NCBI RefSeq assembly: GCF_023522835.1
Contig: NZ_JALCZU010000010.1
Location: 62,001 to 126,000, forward strand
Source: Oceanobacillus saliphilus
Lineage (GTDB): Bacteria; Bacillota; Bacilli; Bacillales; Amphibacillaceae
Length of the DNA: 64,000 nucleotides
Direction: 5' to 3'
Part shown: piece by piece, positions 24,683-35,247 of the stretch
Position numbering within the stretch: the first letter of the stretch is position 1
Layout: each line of letters begins with the position of its first letter
Program-made: the position numbers and the translations under genes
The notes under the pieces: model-generated
Databases searched by the model: none
Told to the model about the DNA's origin: nothing
What the model saw: only the letters and a program-made list of their open reading frames with translations

Positions 24683-25651
24683 TCAATCGTATCTGATTCT
24701 TGGATCAATAATACTGTAAAAAATATCTGCAAGCAGGTTTCCTACAAGAATCAAAATTCCCAGAATCATTGCAATCGCCATTACTACTGGATAATCACGA
24801 TTTGTGACAGAGCTTAAAAACAACGTGCCAAGCCCCGGATATTGAAAAACCTGTTCCGTAATAACCGCCCCACTCAGCAGTACACCTATTTCGAACCCCA
24901 TTAATGTAATGATTGGAATAAGCGCATTACGAAGGGTGTGTTTATAAAGAATATTACTCTCTGACATCCCTTTTGCTCTTGCAGTACGAATATAATCGCT
25001 GCCAAGTACATCCAACACTTCTGAACGCATATAACGCATATATGTTGCCGTCCCCGCCAGACCAAGTGTTATTCCTGGTAATATCATATGGTGAATACGA
25101 TCAATAAAAGCTTCCATACCGGTCATACCAGGTGTGGAAAGTGTACCCTGTGCAGGAAACCAGCCTAATTTAATTGATAATACATAAATGGCTATCAATC
25201 CGAAAAAGAAATTCGGAATAGCAAGTCCAATAAAACCAAAACCAGTGGCACTGTAATCAAGTAATGAATAAGGACGTCTTGCTGAGTAAATACCTATTGG
25301 AATGGCCACGATGATCGTAATCGCCAGGGAAAACAGTCCGAGGTAGACTGTATTAGCCAGTCTCGCCTGAATGAGCTCAGCAACGGAACGTCCATTAAAC
25401 ACTAGCGAATTACCTAAATCACCTTGGGCAACCGAACTGATCCAACGAAAATACTGAACGGGTATCGGATCATTTAATCCATATGCTTCCCGTTGAATCT
25501 CATACACTTCGGGATCAATATTCGGGTCAGAAAGCGAAACCCCTGTTAAGGCATCACCTGGAGCTAATTGGGCCATTCCAAATACAATGATTGTCAATGC
25601 AAAGAGCATAGGAATGAAAATAAGAATTCGACGGATGATATATTTATACAT
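24683..25651 (-). CDS. Oligopeptide ABC transporter permease (OppB/DppB type)
   Basis: 322 residues, six membrane helices. The start MYKYIIRRILIFIPMLFAL and the EAA loop (YIRTARAKGMSESNILYKHT) are typical of OppB/DppB. It forms the membrane channel with the downstream OppC-like protein. It follows the binding-protein gene after an 86-bp gap containing a terminator-like hairpin. Confidence 0.94.
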   Translation of the reverse strand: MYKYIIRRILIFIPMLFALTIIVFGMAQLAPGDALTGVSLSDPNIDPEVYEIQREAYGLNDPIPVQYFRWISSVAQGDLGNSLVFNGRSVAELIQARLANTVYLGLFSLAITIIVAIPIGIYSARRPYSLLDYSATGFGFIGLAIPNFFFGLIAIYVLSIKLGWFPAQGTLSTPGMTGMEAFIDRIHHMILPGITLGLAGTATYMRYMRSEVLDVLGSDYIRTARAKGMSESNILYKHTLRNALIPIITLMGFEIGVLLSGAVITEQVFQYPGLGTLFLSSVTNRDYPVVMAIAMILGILILVGNLLADIFYSIIDPRIRYD

Positions 25652-25688
25652 CGTTCTCCCACCTTGACATATATTTCATCAGTAAAAG

Positions 25689-25719
25689 AAAGAGCATGCG
25701 CCCTTAACGCACGCTCTTT
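25689..25719 (-). terminator. Intra-operon hairpin between binding protein and permease genes
   Basis: AAAGAGCATGCG (25689-25700) with CGCACGCTCTTT (25708-25719), one mismatch, followed on the minus strand by CTTTTACTG. It probably attenuates the permeases or stabilises the binding-protein mRNA. Confidence 0.6.
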
Positions 25720-25737
25720 AAAGATTTAGGATACGTG

Positions 25738-27570
25738 TTACTGGGATACCCACCATAAGTGAGGATCATTAATAAATCTATATGGCATTGGATTAACGCC
25801 ATTTAATCTTTCATGAAAGCCGTAAATTTTATTCTGTGCATATAGAAGCAAGGCTGGTAAATCTTCAGAGAATACCGACTGCCATTCACTGTATTTCTCT
25901 TCCCGATAACTTTGATCAAAAGCATCTGGTGCCTGCATAGCTTCTTCGATTAATTGATCTGATTCCGGGTTGTTCCAGCGGGAGAAGTTGTAAGCAGCTC
26001 CTGATTTCCACAATCCGGATGGGTCCGGATCTCCGCTTCCCAGGCTCCAGCCAATCAAGTAAAGATCCCAGTCGGAGTTATCATTTGTCAAATCTTCCAC
26101 ATACGCAGACATTTCTTTCGGCTGTCTCAGATCAATTTTGATTCCGACTGCTTCTAGGAACTGTGCAAGAATCGGCGCGGATGCTTCTCTCAACTGATTT
26201 CCTGTTGGATAGTTCAAGTTAACGACCCACTCTTCTCCATCCGGGGTTTCTCTGTATCCGTCCCCATTTGTATCGACATATCCTGCCTCATCAAGCAATG
26301 CATTGGCCTGATCAGGATCATAACTATATGCCGTTACAGCATCTTCATCATAGGCCCAGAACTGCTGGGCAATCGGTGCATTAATAACGGAACCGTGTCC
26401 ATATAACAAATTATCAACGATGGCCTGACGATCAATTGCATACGCCATCGCCTGACGGACAAGCTGTTCACTCATATCCTCATTTGCAACCCAGTTATCC
26501 TGGTTCAGTGTTCCACTATCCACATCTGCATCTGTACGATGGTTAATCTTATAGCCCATCAGCTGATAGCCAAAGTCGGTCTGCTCAATGATTTCGATAT
26601 GATCCAATGCCGCAACCGTTTCAAAGTCTGCAGCCGGGACACCATTTGGATCGGAGATGAAATCTATCTCCCCATTTTCCAGCAGACCAAGCATGACAGA
26701 CTGATCGACAATCCGCCAGACAATTTGATCTAAATAGGGCTCGCCTTTCCAATAATCTGCATGTTTAGCCAGTACATATTGTTCTCTTTCAAGCATGTCT
26801 TGGAACTTAAATGGTCCGGTTCCGATTACCGCTCCCGGATCAAGTGTTGCAGAATGGGAAGGTATATCCGCGATCGGGATATCTCCGAAGATGTGTTCGG
26901 GAATGATTGAAAATGACACATCTTTCAAAATCGTTACATTTGGCTCCGTAAATTTAAACGTAACCGTATAGTCATCCTCTGCAACAACACCTTCAAATTC
27001 ATTTGTTTCCCCACTATTGAATGCTTCATAACCTACTAATTTATTTGCATATTCGGTACGCACCCCACCAGCTTCAATATATCCTGGAGAAGCTATTGCT
27101 TTGTAAGTATAAACGACATCATCAGCTGTAAATGGCTCACCATCATGCCAAGTTACACCTTCCTCAAGTGTCAGTGTTATTTCCGTATGATCATCATTAA
27201 TGGTCCAATCTTTTGCAAGGTTCGCTTCAAATTCAAGACTTTCATTCTGACTCACAAGCGCTTCATGGGTGAAATCCAAAATATTCGCTTCATATGCTTC
27301 CTGATAGAAGATTGGATTGAACACACCGGCAGGAGCAGTGTCCATTGCACCAGTTAGCGTCCCGCCCATTTGCGGACTGTCATTCGTGGCCTCTTCTTCC
27401 GTTTCGTCTGTATCTTCTGGCTCTTCCTCTGTTTCTTCTTGACCAACAGGATCCTCTTTTTCCTCTTCTGTAGGGTCTGCAGTTTCATTATTACAGGCTG
27501 AGAGCAACATACTAAGCAGAAAAAGGAAACCAAGAATAGCGATTCCATACTTACGTTTAACCAATTTCAT
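25738..27570 (-). CDS. Oligopeptide-binding lipoprotein (OppA/DppE type)
   Basis: 610-residue extracytoplasmic solute-binding protein of the peptide/nickel family (SBP_bac_5). The lipobox is LLSAC near residue 26. A stretch of about 40 residues very rich in Glu and Asp follows as a tether, then the binding domain with LAKDWTINDDHTEITLTLEE and WHDGEPFTADDVVYTY. The acidic linker fits a salt-tolerant host. It delivers peptides to the OppB/OppC-like channel. Confidence 0.93.
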   Translation of the reverse strand: MKLVKRKYGIAILGFLFLLSMLLSACNNETADPTEEEKEDPVGQEETEEEPEDTDETEEEATNDSPQMGGTLTGAMDTAPAGVFNPIFYQEAYEANILDFTHEALVSQNESLEFEANLAKDWTINDDHTEITLTLEEGVTWHDGEPFTADDVVYTYKAIASPGYIEAGGVRTEYANKLVGYEAFNSGETNEFEGVVAEDDYTVTFKFTEPNVTILKDVSFSIIPEHIFGDIPIADIPSHSATLDPGAVIGTGPFKFQDMLEREQYVLAKHADYWKGEPYLDQIVWRIVDQSVMLGLLENGEIDFISDPNGVPAADFETVAALDHIEIIEQTDFGYQLMGYKINHRTDADVDSGTLNQDNWVANEDMSEQLVRQAMAYAIDRQAIVDNLLYGHGSVINAPIAQQFWAYDEDAVTAYSYDPDQANALLDEAGYVDTNGDGYRETPDGEEWVVNLNYPTGNQLREASAPILAQFLEAVGIKIDLRQPKEMSAYVEDLTNDNSDWDLYLIGWSLGSGDPDPSGLWKSGAAYNFSRWNNPESDQLIEEAMQAPDAFDQSYREEKYSEWQSVFSEDLPALLLYAQNKIYGFHERLNGVNPMPYRFINDPHLWWVSQ

Positions 27571-27667
27571 TCCCCCTCAAAATATTTTTGCTAGGTCCGA
27601 CGATACGTTATTTGTTAAAAGTGTCTACGTATTGTTTATCACCTCCTAAAATTGGATGTCGTAACCA

Positions 27668-28666
27668 TTATTCCGTGTACAAATGACAAGCAACAAAATG
27701 TCCGGCATCTTTTTCTATCAGTTCGGGGCGTTCCAGTGAACAGCGCTCATGTGCCATGGGACATCTTGTGCGAAATGTACAACCGGATGGTGGGTCTGAA
27801 GGGCTCGGCAAATCACCGGTTAATTTTATTTTGGTTTTCCTAGGAATATCGTTTTGCCCGTGGTCAATGACTGGTATGGAAGTCAGTAATGCCTGTGTGT
27901 AGGGGTGATATGCATTGTTATAGAGTGATTTTTTAGTTGCAATTTCAACGATGCGGCCGAGATACATCACCGCAACACGATTGCTGATATGTTTCACAAC
28001 ACTTAAATCATGTGCGATAAATAAATACGTTAATCCCAATTCGTCCTGCAAATCCTTCATTAAATTCAATACTTGAGCTTGGATGGATACGTCCAGTGCA
28101 GAAACAGGCTCATCACAAATCACGAACTTTGGCCGAGTAACAAGTGCTCTTGCTATACTGATTCTCTGTCTTTGACCACCTGAAAATTCGTGTGGATACT
28201 TTAACCGATCCTCCGCTCGCAACCCAACTTTTTCGATGATTTCAATGGCCTGTTCCTTTCTTTCCGCTTTGGTTAGAGAGCTTTGCACGATTAATGGTTC
28301 TTCAATCAATTCCGCCACACTCATTTTTGAATTTAACGATGCAAAAGGATCCTGAAACACAATTTGCATATCACGACGGTGTGGTCGGATCTTTCTCCTG
28401 TTAAGATGTGAAATATCTGTCCCATTAAAATAGATGCTTCCTTCTGTCGGATCCAACAAACGAAGCATGACGCGTCCCAATGTTGATTTTCCCGAACCTG
28501 ATTCCCCGACAATTCCCAGTGTTTCACCTTTCATGATGCTAAAAGATACATCATCGACAGCTTTCAGATGCCCAATTGTCCTCTTTAAGATTCCGCCCTT
28601 TATAGGAAAATACTTTTTAACATTTTTTACCTTTACGAGTGCATCGTTTGCTGCGTCCATCGTCAT
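27668..28666 (-). CDS. Oligopeptide ABC transporter ATPase (OppF/DppF type)
   Basis: 332 residues. Walker [11 protein letters not shown], signature [15 protein letters not shown], Walker [15 protein letters not shown] and the C-terminal oligopeptide-transporter extension with Cys-rich [15 protein letters not shown] are present. It overlaps the end of the OppD-like gene by four bases. ATG 28666 is four bases from AAGGAGG, and ATG 28660 ten bases; either may be used. Confidence 0.95.
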   Translation of the reverse strand: MTMDAANDALVKVKNVKKYFPIKGGILKRTIGHLKAVDDVSFSIMKGETLGIVGESGSGKSTLGRVMLRLLDPTEGSIYFNGTDISHLNRRKIRPHRRDMQIVFQDPFASLNSKMSVAELIEEPLIVQSSLTKAERKEQAIEIIEKVGLRAEDRLKYPHEFSGGQRQRISIARALVTRPKFVICDEPVSALDVSIQAQVLNLMKDLQDELGLTYLFIAHDLSVVKHISNRVAVMYLGRIVEIATKKSLYNNAYHPYTQALLTSIPVIDHGQNDIPRKTKIKLTGDLPSPSDPPSGCTFRTRCPMAHERCSLERPELIEKDAGHFVACHLYTE

Positions 28667-29649
28667 TGTCCCTCCTTGCGCTCATATAAGTAACACCTGA
28701 CAAAATGGTCTTTATCTACCTCAATTAACTCTGGATTGGAAAGCTTGCATTTTTCCATGACATGCGGACAACGGGAAGAAAATCGGCATCCCGTCGGAAA
28801 ATCATATGCAGGCGGAACAGTACCTTTTATCGTTCCAAGTCGATCAACATCTTCATCGATATTCGGCAAGCTCTCAAGCAAACCTGTTGTATATGGATGC
28901 TTGGTATCCTTTAACAGAACTTGAGCCGAGGCTTGTTCCACAATTTGCCCGCCGTACATAACAAGCACATGATCTGCATATTCCGATACGATGCCAATGT
29001 CATGTGTAATAAGCAAGACAGCCATCTGGAATCGTTCCTTCATTTCCACCATTAAATCAAGAATTTGCGCTTGTATCGTTACATCCAGGGCAGTCGTCGG
29101 TTCGTCGGCAATCAGCAGTTTAGGATCACAGGAAATTGCCATTGCGATCATGACACGCTGCCTCATTCCACCTGATAACTGGTGAGGATATTCTTTCATA
29201 ATTTCTTCAGCCCTTGGTATACCAACCGTTTTCAAAAGCTGAATCGCTCTTTCCATCGCTTCATTCTTGCTCTTATTTTGATGTTTCCTAATTATTTCAA
29301 CGATTTGGTTTCCAATGGTGTACACCGGATTTAATGAAGTCATCGGTTCCTGAAAAATCATCGCGATATCATTCCCACGAATTTTCGTCATTTGTTTCGG
29401 GGATAGTCGGTGGATTTCTTCTCCGTCCAGTAAAATCTTCCCTTCCACGATGCGTCCTGGTTTATTGATGAGTTTCATAATAGAGAGTGCAGTAATACTT
29501 TTCCCACTTCCAGATTCACCGACGATAGCTACCGTCTCTCCTGGTAATATAGAAAAAGAAATGCCATCAACAGCTTTTGCTACTTTATTATCACGCAAGT
29601 AAAAATATGTCTGCAATTGGTCAACTTCCAATACTGGGTCATTTTTCAT
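28663..29649 (-). CDS. Oligopeptide ABC transporter ATPase (OppD/DppD type)
   Basis: 328 residues, first gene of the operon. Walker [13 protein letters not shown], signature [14 protein letters not shown], Walker [15 protein letters not shown], and the C-terminal [14 protein letters not shown] motif of the peptide-transporter subfamily. It pairs with the OppF-like ATPase. Upstream AT-rich sequence (29650-29816) probably holds the promoter, but no single choice stood out. Confidence 0.95.
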   Translation of the reverse strand: MKNDPVLEVDQLQTYFYLRDNKVAKAVDGISFSILPGETVAIVGESGSGKSITALSIMKLINKPGRIVEGKILLDGEEIHRLSPKQMTKIRGNDIAMIFQEPMTSLNPVYTIGNQIVEIIRKHQNKSKNEAMERAIQLLKTVGIPRAEEIMKEYPHQLSGGMRQRVMIAMAISCDPKLLIADEPTTALDVTIQAQILDLMVEMKERFQMAVLLITHDIGIVSEYADHVLVMYGGQIVEQASAQVLLKDTKHPYTTGLLESLPNIDEDVDRLGTIKGTVPPAYDFPTGCRFSSRCPHVMEKCKLSNPELIEVDKDHFVRCYLYERKEGQ

Positions 29650-29817
29650 ACAAACACTCCATTCCGTACAGGTAATTGAGGATTATGACAGGCTACCCAA
29701 TTCTTTTACTAGTATATTTTCGATTTTAAAATATATTAGTAAATTTAATATAATTCTGTTTATAAGTTACAAAACTGCTCCTATCTGTCTGGAAGAATCA
29801 ACTAGCTTCACCAATTC

Positions 29818-29855
29818 AAAAGCGAGCGCAGTCATGAAGAACTGCGCTCGCTTTT
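29818..29855. terminator. 15-bp perfect hairpin, probable bidirectional terminator
   Basis: AAAAGCGAGCGCAGT / ACTGCGCTCGCTTTT with an 8-nt loop, T-run on either strand. It lies between the gene remnant at 29903 and the opp operon. Confidence 0.8.
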
Positions 29856-29902
29856 ACAATTTTCGTTTTCTTAGCAAAGTCTAATCATCTTTGTGATCGT
29901 TA

Positions 29903-30058
29903 TTATTCGCTAGTTTTTGACCTTCCACTTGATTTTTTCTGTAAAAATAAAGTCGTATCCAATATTTCTTTATAACGATGAAAAAAGGCTCCGTCGTAAA
30001 TCGTTAACGAAGACTGTAAGAATTCTAATTGATAATAAGCTTGTTCTTTTGTAAAAAT
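29903..30058 (-). pseudogene. 5'-truncated gene remnant
   Basis: An open frame of 51 codons reads like a true C-terminus: FTKEQAYYQLEFLQSSLTIY and then FFHRYKEILDTTLFLQKK, ending SKTSE. It opens right after an in-frame TAA (30059-30061), has no ATG, GTG or TTG near its start and no Shine-Dalgarno. It begins just behind the speB terminator hairpin and ends before another terminator, consistent with a gene that lost its 5' part. Family not recognised. Confidence 0.45.
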
Positions 30059-30068
30059 TTAGCTATAA

Positions 30069-30119
30069 GAAAACTGCACCCAAATGTTAGCTAGTGGCCA
30101 ACATTGGAGTGCAGTTTCT
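30069..30119 (-). terminator. Terminator of the metK-spe operon
   Basis: Long imperfect stem: AAACTGCAC (30071-30079) with GTGCAGTTT (30109-30117), and AATGTT with AACATT inside; on the minus strand it is followed by TTTTCTTATAG. Confidence 0.8.
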
Positions 30120-30186
30120 GTTCGGTATGTTTTCTTAAAATAATGGTAACTATGATGCTATTATTGGGCGCTATTTTCTAAGATTT

Positions 30187-31047
30187 TTATTCTGCTAACG
30201 TTAGAAGTAATTCTCTAATCGTTTTGCAGGCAATAGCTGTTGATGCTCCGGATGCATCATAGGTCGGAGATAATTCCACGACATCAGCAGCTACAATCTG
30301 ATTCAATTCCTGAAGCTGACTGATTGCATCTAATAATTCACGATACGTAATCCCACCTGGTTCCGGAGTTCCAGTTCCAGGAAAAATACCCGGATCCAGA
30401 ACATCTAAATCAATCGTAATATAAACAGGAACATCTACCAGATTACGTATCTTCTCTTTTAACGTATCCAACGAAAAACGTTCAAGATACGTATGCTCTT
30501 TTGCCCACTCAAATTCTTCCTTCAATCCAGAGCGAATTCCAAATTGGAAAATCCGATCGTCACCTAGAAACTCATGGCACCGGCGAATGACAGAAGCATG
30601 GGAAAGTTTTTCACCTAAATAATCTTCCCTGAGATCTGTATGCGCGTCAATATGAATAAGGTGCAGATCGGGATATTTTTCATAAGCAGCCTGAATAGTA
30701 GGCAAACTTACAAGATGCTCTCCACCTACCATCAGGAATTTTTTTTCGTCCTGTAAAACTTCCTTCGTATAATCTAAAATCTGCTCCATTGTTTTTGCAG
30801 TATTTCCGAGGGATAATTCCAGATCGCCACCATCAAAAATTGCAGCATCTTCGAGGTCTTTATCCAGATATGGGGAATAGGTTTCTAGCCCATAGGAGTC
30901 TGGGCGGATTGCCTGCATTGCAAAGCGGGTTCCCGGACGGAAACTTGTCGTGCCGTCAAATGGTACGCCAAACAGGACAATCTCCGCTTCTTCGTATGAC
31001 TTTTCACAGCCTATGAAGGTACTTATGTTGCGTGCTTTATTCCTCAC
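30187..31047 (-). CDS. speB: Agmatinase
   Basis: 286-residue ureohydrolase that splits agmatine to putrescine and urea. Binuclear manganese ligands are in place: GGEHLVSLP, HIDAHTDLREDY, and DLDVLDPGIFPGTGTPEPGG. GTG start at 31047 behind AAGGAGG, sharing one base with the speE stop. Last gene of metK-speA-speD-speE-speB, supplying putrescine to SpeE. Confidence 0.96.
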   Translation of the reverse strand: MRNKARNISTFIGCEKSYEEAEIVLFGVPFDGTTSFRPGTRFAMQAIRPDSYGLETYSPYLDKDLEDAAIFDGGDLELSLGNTAKTMEQILDYTKEVLQDEKKFLMVGGEHLVSLPTIQAAYEKYPDLHLIHIDAHTDLREDYLGEKLSHASVIRRCHEFLGDDRIFQFGIRSGLKEEFEWAKEHTYLERFSLDTLKEKIRNLVDVPVYITIDLDVLDPGIFPGTGTPEPGGITYRELLDAISQLQELNQIVAADVVELSPTYDASGASTAIACKTIRELLLTLAE

Positions 31048-31892
31048 TACTTTAGTGCCTCCTTCACGTAATTCGGCAAACCAAAGGCTCCTTTATGAAG
31101 GTCCGTATTATAATACTTCGTTTTAATTCCAAAATCGTTCCAGGTATTCGCATCCATGTCCTTAAGGGGATCAAACGATTTCGAGGCAAATCCAAACAAC
31201 CAGTGACCTGAAGGGTATGTTGGCATATGGTATTGATAAACATGTGTTATCGGAAAAATAGTTTTAATTTTCCGGTGAGCCTTCTTCATGTTCTCGGCGT
31301 ATTCAGCAAAATACGGTGATTCATGCTGATTGATCAAAATACCATCTTTATTTAATACACGATAGCATTCGTTATAGAATTCCGTTGTAAATAGACCTTC
31401 ACCAACCGAAATCGGATCTGTTGAATCAACTAGAATTAGATCAAAGGATTGATCTGCTGCATTTCTTACATATTCCAATCCGTCTTCAAAACGCAATTCC
31501 ATTCTGCTGTCTTCTTCCACACCACTTGCAGTGACAGGCAAATATTGCTGGCATAAACGAAAAACACGCTCGTCGATTTCTGCCATCACTACTTCTTCCA
31601 CGCTGGAATAACGCAGCACTTCACGGGCCGTTCCGCCATCTCCCCCACCAATAATCAGTACCTTCTTGATCCCGGGATTCGTTGCAAATGCCGGATGCAC
31701 AATCATGTCATGATAGATAAATTCATCTTTTTCATTTACCATCATTAAACCGTCCAACGTGAAAAATGTCCCAAATTCTTCCCCTTGATAAAAGTCGATT
31801 TGCTGAAATGCCGTTTTTTCACTGTATATTTCTTTATCATAAGCAATCGAAAATCTGCAATTTTGACTCCACTGTTCCGTATACCAATTCAT
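31047..31892 (-). CDS. speE: Spermidine synthase
   Basis: 281 residues. It transfers the aminopropyl group from decarboxylated SAM to putrescine. The nucleotide-binding motif VLIIGGGDGGTAREVLR, then DPISVGEGLFTTEFY and YQYHMPTYPSGHW for substrate binding, are characteristic. Its ATG overlaps the speD stop by one base, so translation is coupled. Confidence 0.96.
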   Translation of the reverse strand: MNWYTEQWSQNCRFSIAYDKEIYSEKTAFQQIDFYQGEEFGTFFTLDGLMMVNEKDEFIYHDMIVHPAFATNPGIKKVLIIGGGDGGTAREVLRYSSVEEVVMAEIDERVFRLCQQYLPVTASGVEEDSRMELRFEDGLEYVRNAADQSFDLILVDSTDPISVGEGLFTTEFYNECYRVLNKDGILINQHESPYFAEYAENMKKAHRKIKTIFPITHVYQYHMPTYPSGHWLFGFASKSFDPLKDMDANTWNDFGIKTKYYNTDLHKGAFGLPNYVKEALK

Positions 31893-32326
31893 TACTTCAC
31901 ACCTTCTAATTCTTGGGCTTTCACTTTAACTTCTACGATTTCTTGTTCCGCGAATTGGCGGATTTTATCAACCATACCACGCGGCACTTCAAATGATTCG
32001 GTTTTTTTGGCCTGCAGTTTTTCAGATAAGTAGTCTGCTGCTTTCCAAGGATTAACGGAATCACCACAAGTATAGACATCAACAGAAGCAAAACCATATT
32101 CCGGCCACGTATGGATAGTCAGATGCGATTCTGCTATAATGACCGCCCCTGAAACTCCATATGGGTTAAAATGATGGAAAACCGATTCAACGATGGTTGC
32201 TCCTGAGTAATCTGCTGCTCCTCGCATAAACTTTTCAATCAAGGCATTGTCTTCGATAATATCACTTGGGCAGCCATAAAACTCAATCAACACGTGTCTC
32301 CCTAATGCTGTAATATCCATTCCCAT
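31892..32326 (-). CDS. speD: S-adenosylmethionine decarboxylase proenzyme
   Basis: 144 residues, the short prokaryotic class. Self-cleavage at AE-SHLTIHTWPE makes the pyruvoyl group from Ser67; the catalytic Cys of VYTCGDS is at about 87. It produces the aminopropyl donor for SpeE. RBS AAAGGAGAA. It shares one base with the stop of speA. Confidence 0.96.
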   Translation of the reverse strand: MGMDITALGRHVLIEFYGCPSDIIEDNALIEKFMRGAADYSGATIVESVFHHFNPYGVSGAVIIAESHLTIHTWPEYGFASVDVYTCGDSVNPWKAADYLSEKLQAKKTESFEVPRGMVDKIRQFAEQEIVEVKVKAQELEGVK

Positions 32327-33825
32327 TATGCATTCTCCTTTATAACTGTAATATGGTTCGCTTCTTTCGTGTCCGTCAGCACATTTCCCAGCGTTTCCTG
32401 ATAATAATGATATTGCTGAATCACATCTTCAGAAATCAATTCACCTGGTATAACAAGCGGTATGCCTGGTGGGTAAATCATCAACGTATCTGCACTGATC
32501 CGACCATAAGCATCATCGATGGAAACCGACTCCTGTTCTGCGTAAAATGCATCTCTTGGGCATAATACAAGTTCATTCACCTGATCATTTATTACTTGCG
32601 TTGACATCACGACATTACGTTTACCATAACTTTTTTCAATTTCCTTTAAGGCAAATACAAGTCTGCCAATGGATTCTTCCGTATCGGAACTGGTGATTAC
32701 GGCCATAATGACGTAACCTTCTGCGAGTTCCATTTGGACACCGTATTTTTCCTTTAACAGGCTATATACTTCAAATCCGGTTAAACCCACACCATTAACC
32801 CGGATAACTAATTTCGTCCAATCATAGCTTTGCTGGAATTGTTCTTTCACATAATCAGCTTTCAATACTTCATAGCGTGAACCTGACTCGATTGCTTTTA
32901 CCGCTTTTTCGATAATCGGCTTTAATTCCGAATACCGTTGCTTTCCGTGCATTGCCAGATCCCTTCTGGCCACATCTAGAGAGCCCATCAGCAAATAATT
33001 TGCACTGGTTGTCTGCAGCATGTTCAGCACCTTTTGGATCGTCCGTTGTGCAATCCTGTCATTTTTGATAAGCAGCAGGGAACTTTGTGTTAAAGAACCA
33101 CCCGTCTTATGCATGCTTACCGTTACCGCATCCGCTCCAGCAGAAATCGGATCTGTCATTTCACCTGGCATAAACCTTAGATGTGCTCCATGCGCCCCAT
33201 CTACAATGACTGTTATTTCTTTTTCATGGGCAATACGGCAAATTTCCTCCAAATCGCTCATGGAACCAAAATACGTTGGATAGGTGACAAGCAGGACCTT
33301 CGCTTCTGGGTGCTCCTCCATTGTTCTTTCTACATTTGCAACTGAAATACTATGGGATATACCAAAATAGTAATCTATTTCCGGTTGAACGAATATTGGT
33401 TTTGCTCCACTTAATACGATCCCTTCCATCACCGATTTATGGGCATTTCTCGGCACAATCAAAGCATCACCCGGTTTACAGGCAGCCATAATCATGGTGA
33501 GTATGCCAATCGTCGTCCCATTCACAAGAAAATAGGCGTGGTCTACGCCAAAAGCTTTTGCTGTGAGCTGCTGGGCTTCCTTAATGACAGTTTGTGGATG
33601 GCTTAACAGGTCAAGCTCGTTCATAGAGTTAACGTCCATCCGCATCGTCATTTCACCAAGGACTTTTTTCAAAGGATTCATTTTGGCCCCCATTTTATGA
33701 CCAGGGACATCAAATGGTGTAACATCTGTTTTCGCATATTGGACTAAAGCTTCAAATAACGGCATCTTATCCTGATCTGTCATGGGACTGCTTTTGGCAA
33801 GAAGTTCCTTAAGACCACTGATCAT
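32326..33825 (-). CDS. speA: Arginine decarboxylase, aspartate-aminotransferase fold
   Basis: 499-residue PLP enzyme of the Orn/Lys/Arg decarboxylase group, here most likely SpeA because it is followed by speD, speE and agmatinase. The PLP lysine is in [13 protein letters not shown] near residue 238, and [10 protein letters not shown] holds the cofactor Asp. A C-terminal decarboxylase domain follows. Lysine as substrate cannot be ruled out from sequence alone. It overlaps metK by four bases. Confidence 0.92.
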   Translation of the reverse strand: MISGLKELLAKSSPMTDQDKMPLFEALVQYAKTDVTPFDVPGHKMGAKMNPLKKVLGEMTMRMDVNSMNELDLLSHPQTVIKEAQQLTAKAFGVDHAYFLVNGTTIGILTMIMAACKPGDALIVPRNAHKSVMEGIVLSGAKPIFVQPEIDYYFGISHSISVANVERTMEEHPEAKVLLVTYPTYFGSMSDLEEICRIAHEKEITVIVDGAHGAHLRFMPGEMTDPISAGADAVTVSMHKTGGSLTQSSLLLIKNDRIAQRTIQKVLNMLQTTSANYLLMGSLDVARRDLAMHGKQRYSELKPIIEKAVKAIESGSRYEVLKADYVKEQFQQSYDWTKLVIRVNGVGLTGFEVYSLLKEKYGVQMELAEGYVIMAVITSSDTEESIGRLVFALKEIEKSYGKRNVVMSTQVINDQVNELVLCPRDAFYAEQESVSIDDAYGRISADTLMIYPPGIPLVIPGELISEDVIQQYHYYQETLGNVLTDTKEANHITVIKENA

Positions 33826-35009
33826 TGGCCGACTCCTGCAAGTTTATCGGTTTCGAGCATCTGTTTAAGGTGCTGTACTTTATCCGTTCTTTCCCATGGT
33901 AGATCAAGATCACTTCTGCCAAAATGTCCATATGCTGCTACTTGTTTATATTGCGGCTTGCGGAGGTCGAGCATGTCGATAATACCTGCTGGAGATAAGT
34001 CGAAAATGTCACGAATTGAAAGCAATAGCTGCTCATGTGAAGCCTTCTCAGTTCCAAATGTTTCGATCGCGATACTAATCGGTTCACTCACTCCAATTGC
34101 ATAAGACAACTGGATTTCACATTTTTTAGCCAATCCGGCTGCAACGATATTTTTAGCGACATAGCGAGCGGCATAAGCTGCGGAACGGTCGACTTTCGTG
34201 CAATCCTTACCGGAAAATGCACCACCACCATGTCGAGCCGCACCACCATACGTATCTACAATGATTTTACGTCCTGTCAGACCTGCATCACCGTGTGGAC
34301 CGCCTACTACGAATCGTCCTGTTGGATTGATCAATATCCGGAATGCTTTATTTAAATGAAACGCAACTGCCGTTTCTTTAATAATATTTTCAATAACAAA
34401 ATCTTCAAATACTTCTTTATCAAAATCATCATCATGCTGAATGGACATTAAGATCGTGTCGATTTTCGGCTTGTCAGAATTTGTATAGTCAATGGTTACT
34501 TGTGACTTCATATCGGGACGTGCCCATTTGAATTCACCGCTTTTTCTTAGTTCGGTAGCTTTTTTCACTAGTGAATGTGCCAGTTCAATCGGCAATGGCA
34601 TCAAGCTCTGAGTCTCATCGGTTGCATACCCAAACATAATGCCTTGATCACCAGCACCGATTGCCTTTGTGTCACTTGATGAGTTGACACCCATTGCGAT
34701 ATCCGGTGATTGCGTGTGAACCAATACGTGTACATCACAAGTACGCCCGTCTATACCAAAGCGATCATCGGTATATCCAATTTCGACTAAGGTATCCCGT
34801 GCGACTTGTTCAATATTTAAATTGGCCGCAGTGGTGATTTCACCGCCTACGATAACCGTATTTGTCGTTGTAAACACTTCACATGCCACTCTGGAAAATG
34901 GATCCTGTGCAAGTGCTGCATCCAGTACAGCATCAGAAATCTGATCTGCAATTTTATCCGGATGTCCTTCTGAAACAGATTCTGAAGTGAATAAAATCTT
35001 CTCTGCCAA
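33822..35009 (-). CDS. metK: S-adenosylmethionine synthetase
   Basis: 395 residues, makes SAM from methionine and ATP. Motifs: [20 protein letters not shown] near the start, [12 protein letters not shown] and [23 protein letters not shown] start at 35009, behind AGGAGG. It is the first gene of a five-gene operon with speA, speD, speE and speB, which links SAM supply to spermidine synthesis; in many Bacillaceae metK is separate from the spe genes. Confidence 0.97.
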   Translation of the reverse strand: MAEKILFTSESVSEGHPDKIADQISDAVLDAALAQDPFSRVACEVFTTTNTVIVGGEITTAANLNIEQVARDTLVEIGYTDDRFGIDGRTCDVHVLVHTQSPDIAMGVNSSSDTKAIGAGDQGIMFGYATDETQSLMPLPIELAHSLVKKATELRKSGEFKWARPDMKSQVTIDYTNSDKPKIDTILMSIQHDDDFDKEVFEDFVIENIIKETAVAFHLNKAFRILINPTGRFVVGGPHGDAGLTGRKIIVDTYGGAARHGGGAFSGKDCTKVDRSAAYAARYVAKNIVAAGLAKKCEIQLSYAIGVSEPISIAIETFGTEKASHEQLLLSIRDIFDLSPAGIIDMLDLRKPQYKQVAAYGHFGRSDLDLPWERTDKVQHLKQMLETDKLAGVGQ

Positions 35010-35044
35010 TATTAAGACCTCCTAAAAATTTCCTTTTTTAGGCA

Positions 35045-35240
35045 CAAAAAAAGCTCTCCTACAACCTAAGGAAAGCTTCGATTTAATATCAGCTGCTTAT
35101 CCTCTTATTGTTCACAGAACTGAAAAGCTCTGCGCTCAGGTTGGGCCCCATATTCGGATTTTTCGATCCAAACTGGTTTGCCACCGTATCTTCGACCCCT
35201 CGTCTCAACGGCTATTAATAAGATAGACTTTATTCATGCT
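35045..35240 (-). ncRNA. metK leader: structured RNA ending in a terminator (candidate riboswitch)
   Basis: The 195-nt leader has an outer stem TCTTATT (5', near 35220) with AATAAGA (3', near 35102). This closes three arms: CCGT/ACGG with an inner GAC/GTC hairpin; CCA/TGG with GGAT/ATCC; and CGCAGA/TCTGTG. A terminator follows at 35046-35078: AAGCTTTCCT with AGGAGAGCTT and seven T. The four-way layout is like a SAM-I riboswitch, but the S-box core sequences are not present (GGCAAACC instead of GGCAACC; no GGUGCUAAUUCC). The class is therefore unassigned. Confidence 0.6.
35046..35078 (-). terminator. Leader terminator upstream of metK
   Basis: 10-bp stem with one G-U pair, 8-nt loop and T7, 37 bp before the metK start codon: the arrangement of transcription attenuation. 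Confidence 0.9.
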
Positions 35241-35247
35241 GAAAATA

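Noticed and set aside
35045-35240. Canonical SAM-I (S-box) riboswitch before metK
   Set aside because: The position is right, but the conserved core strings (GGCAACC, GGUGCUAAUUCC and the P2 GGGA/UGGCCC loop) are not found; kept only as an unclassified structured leader.
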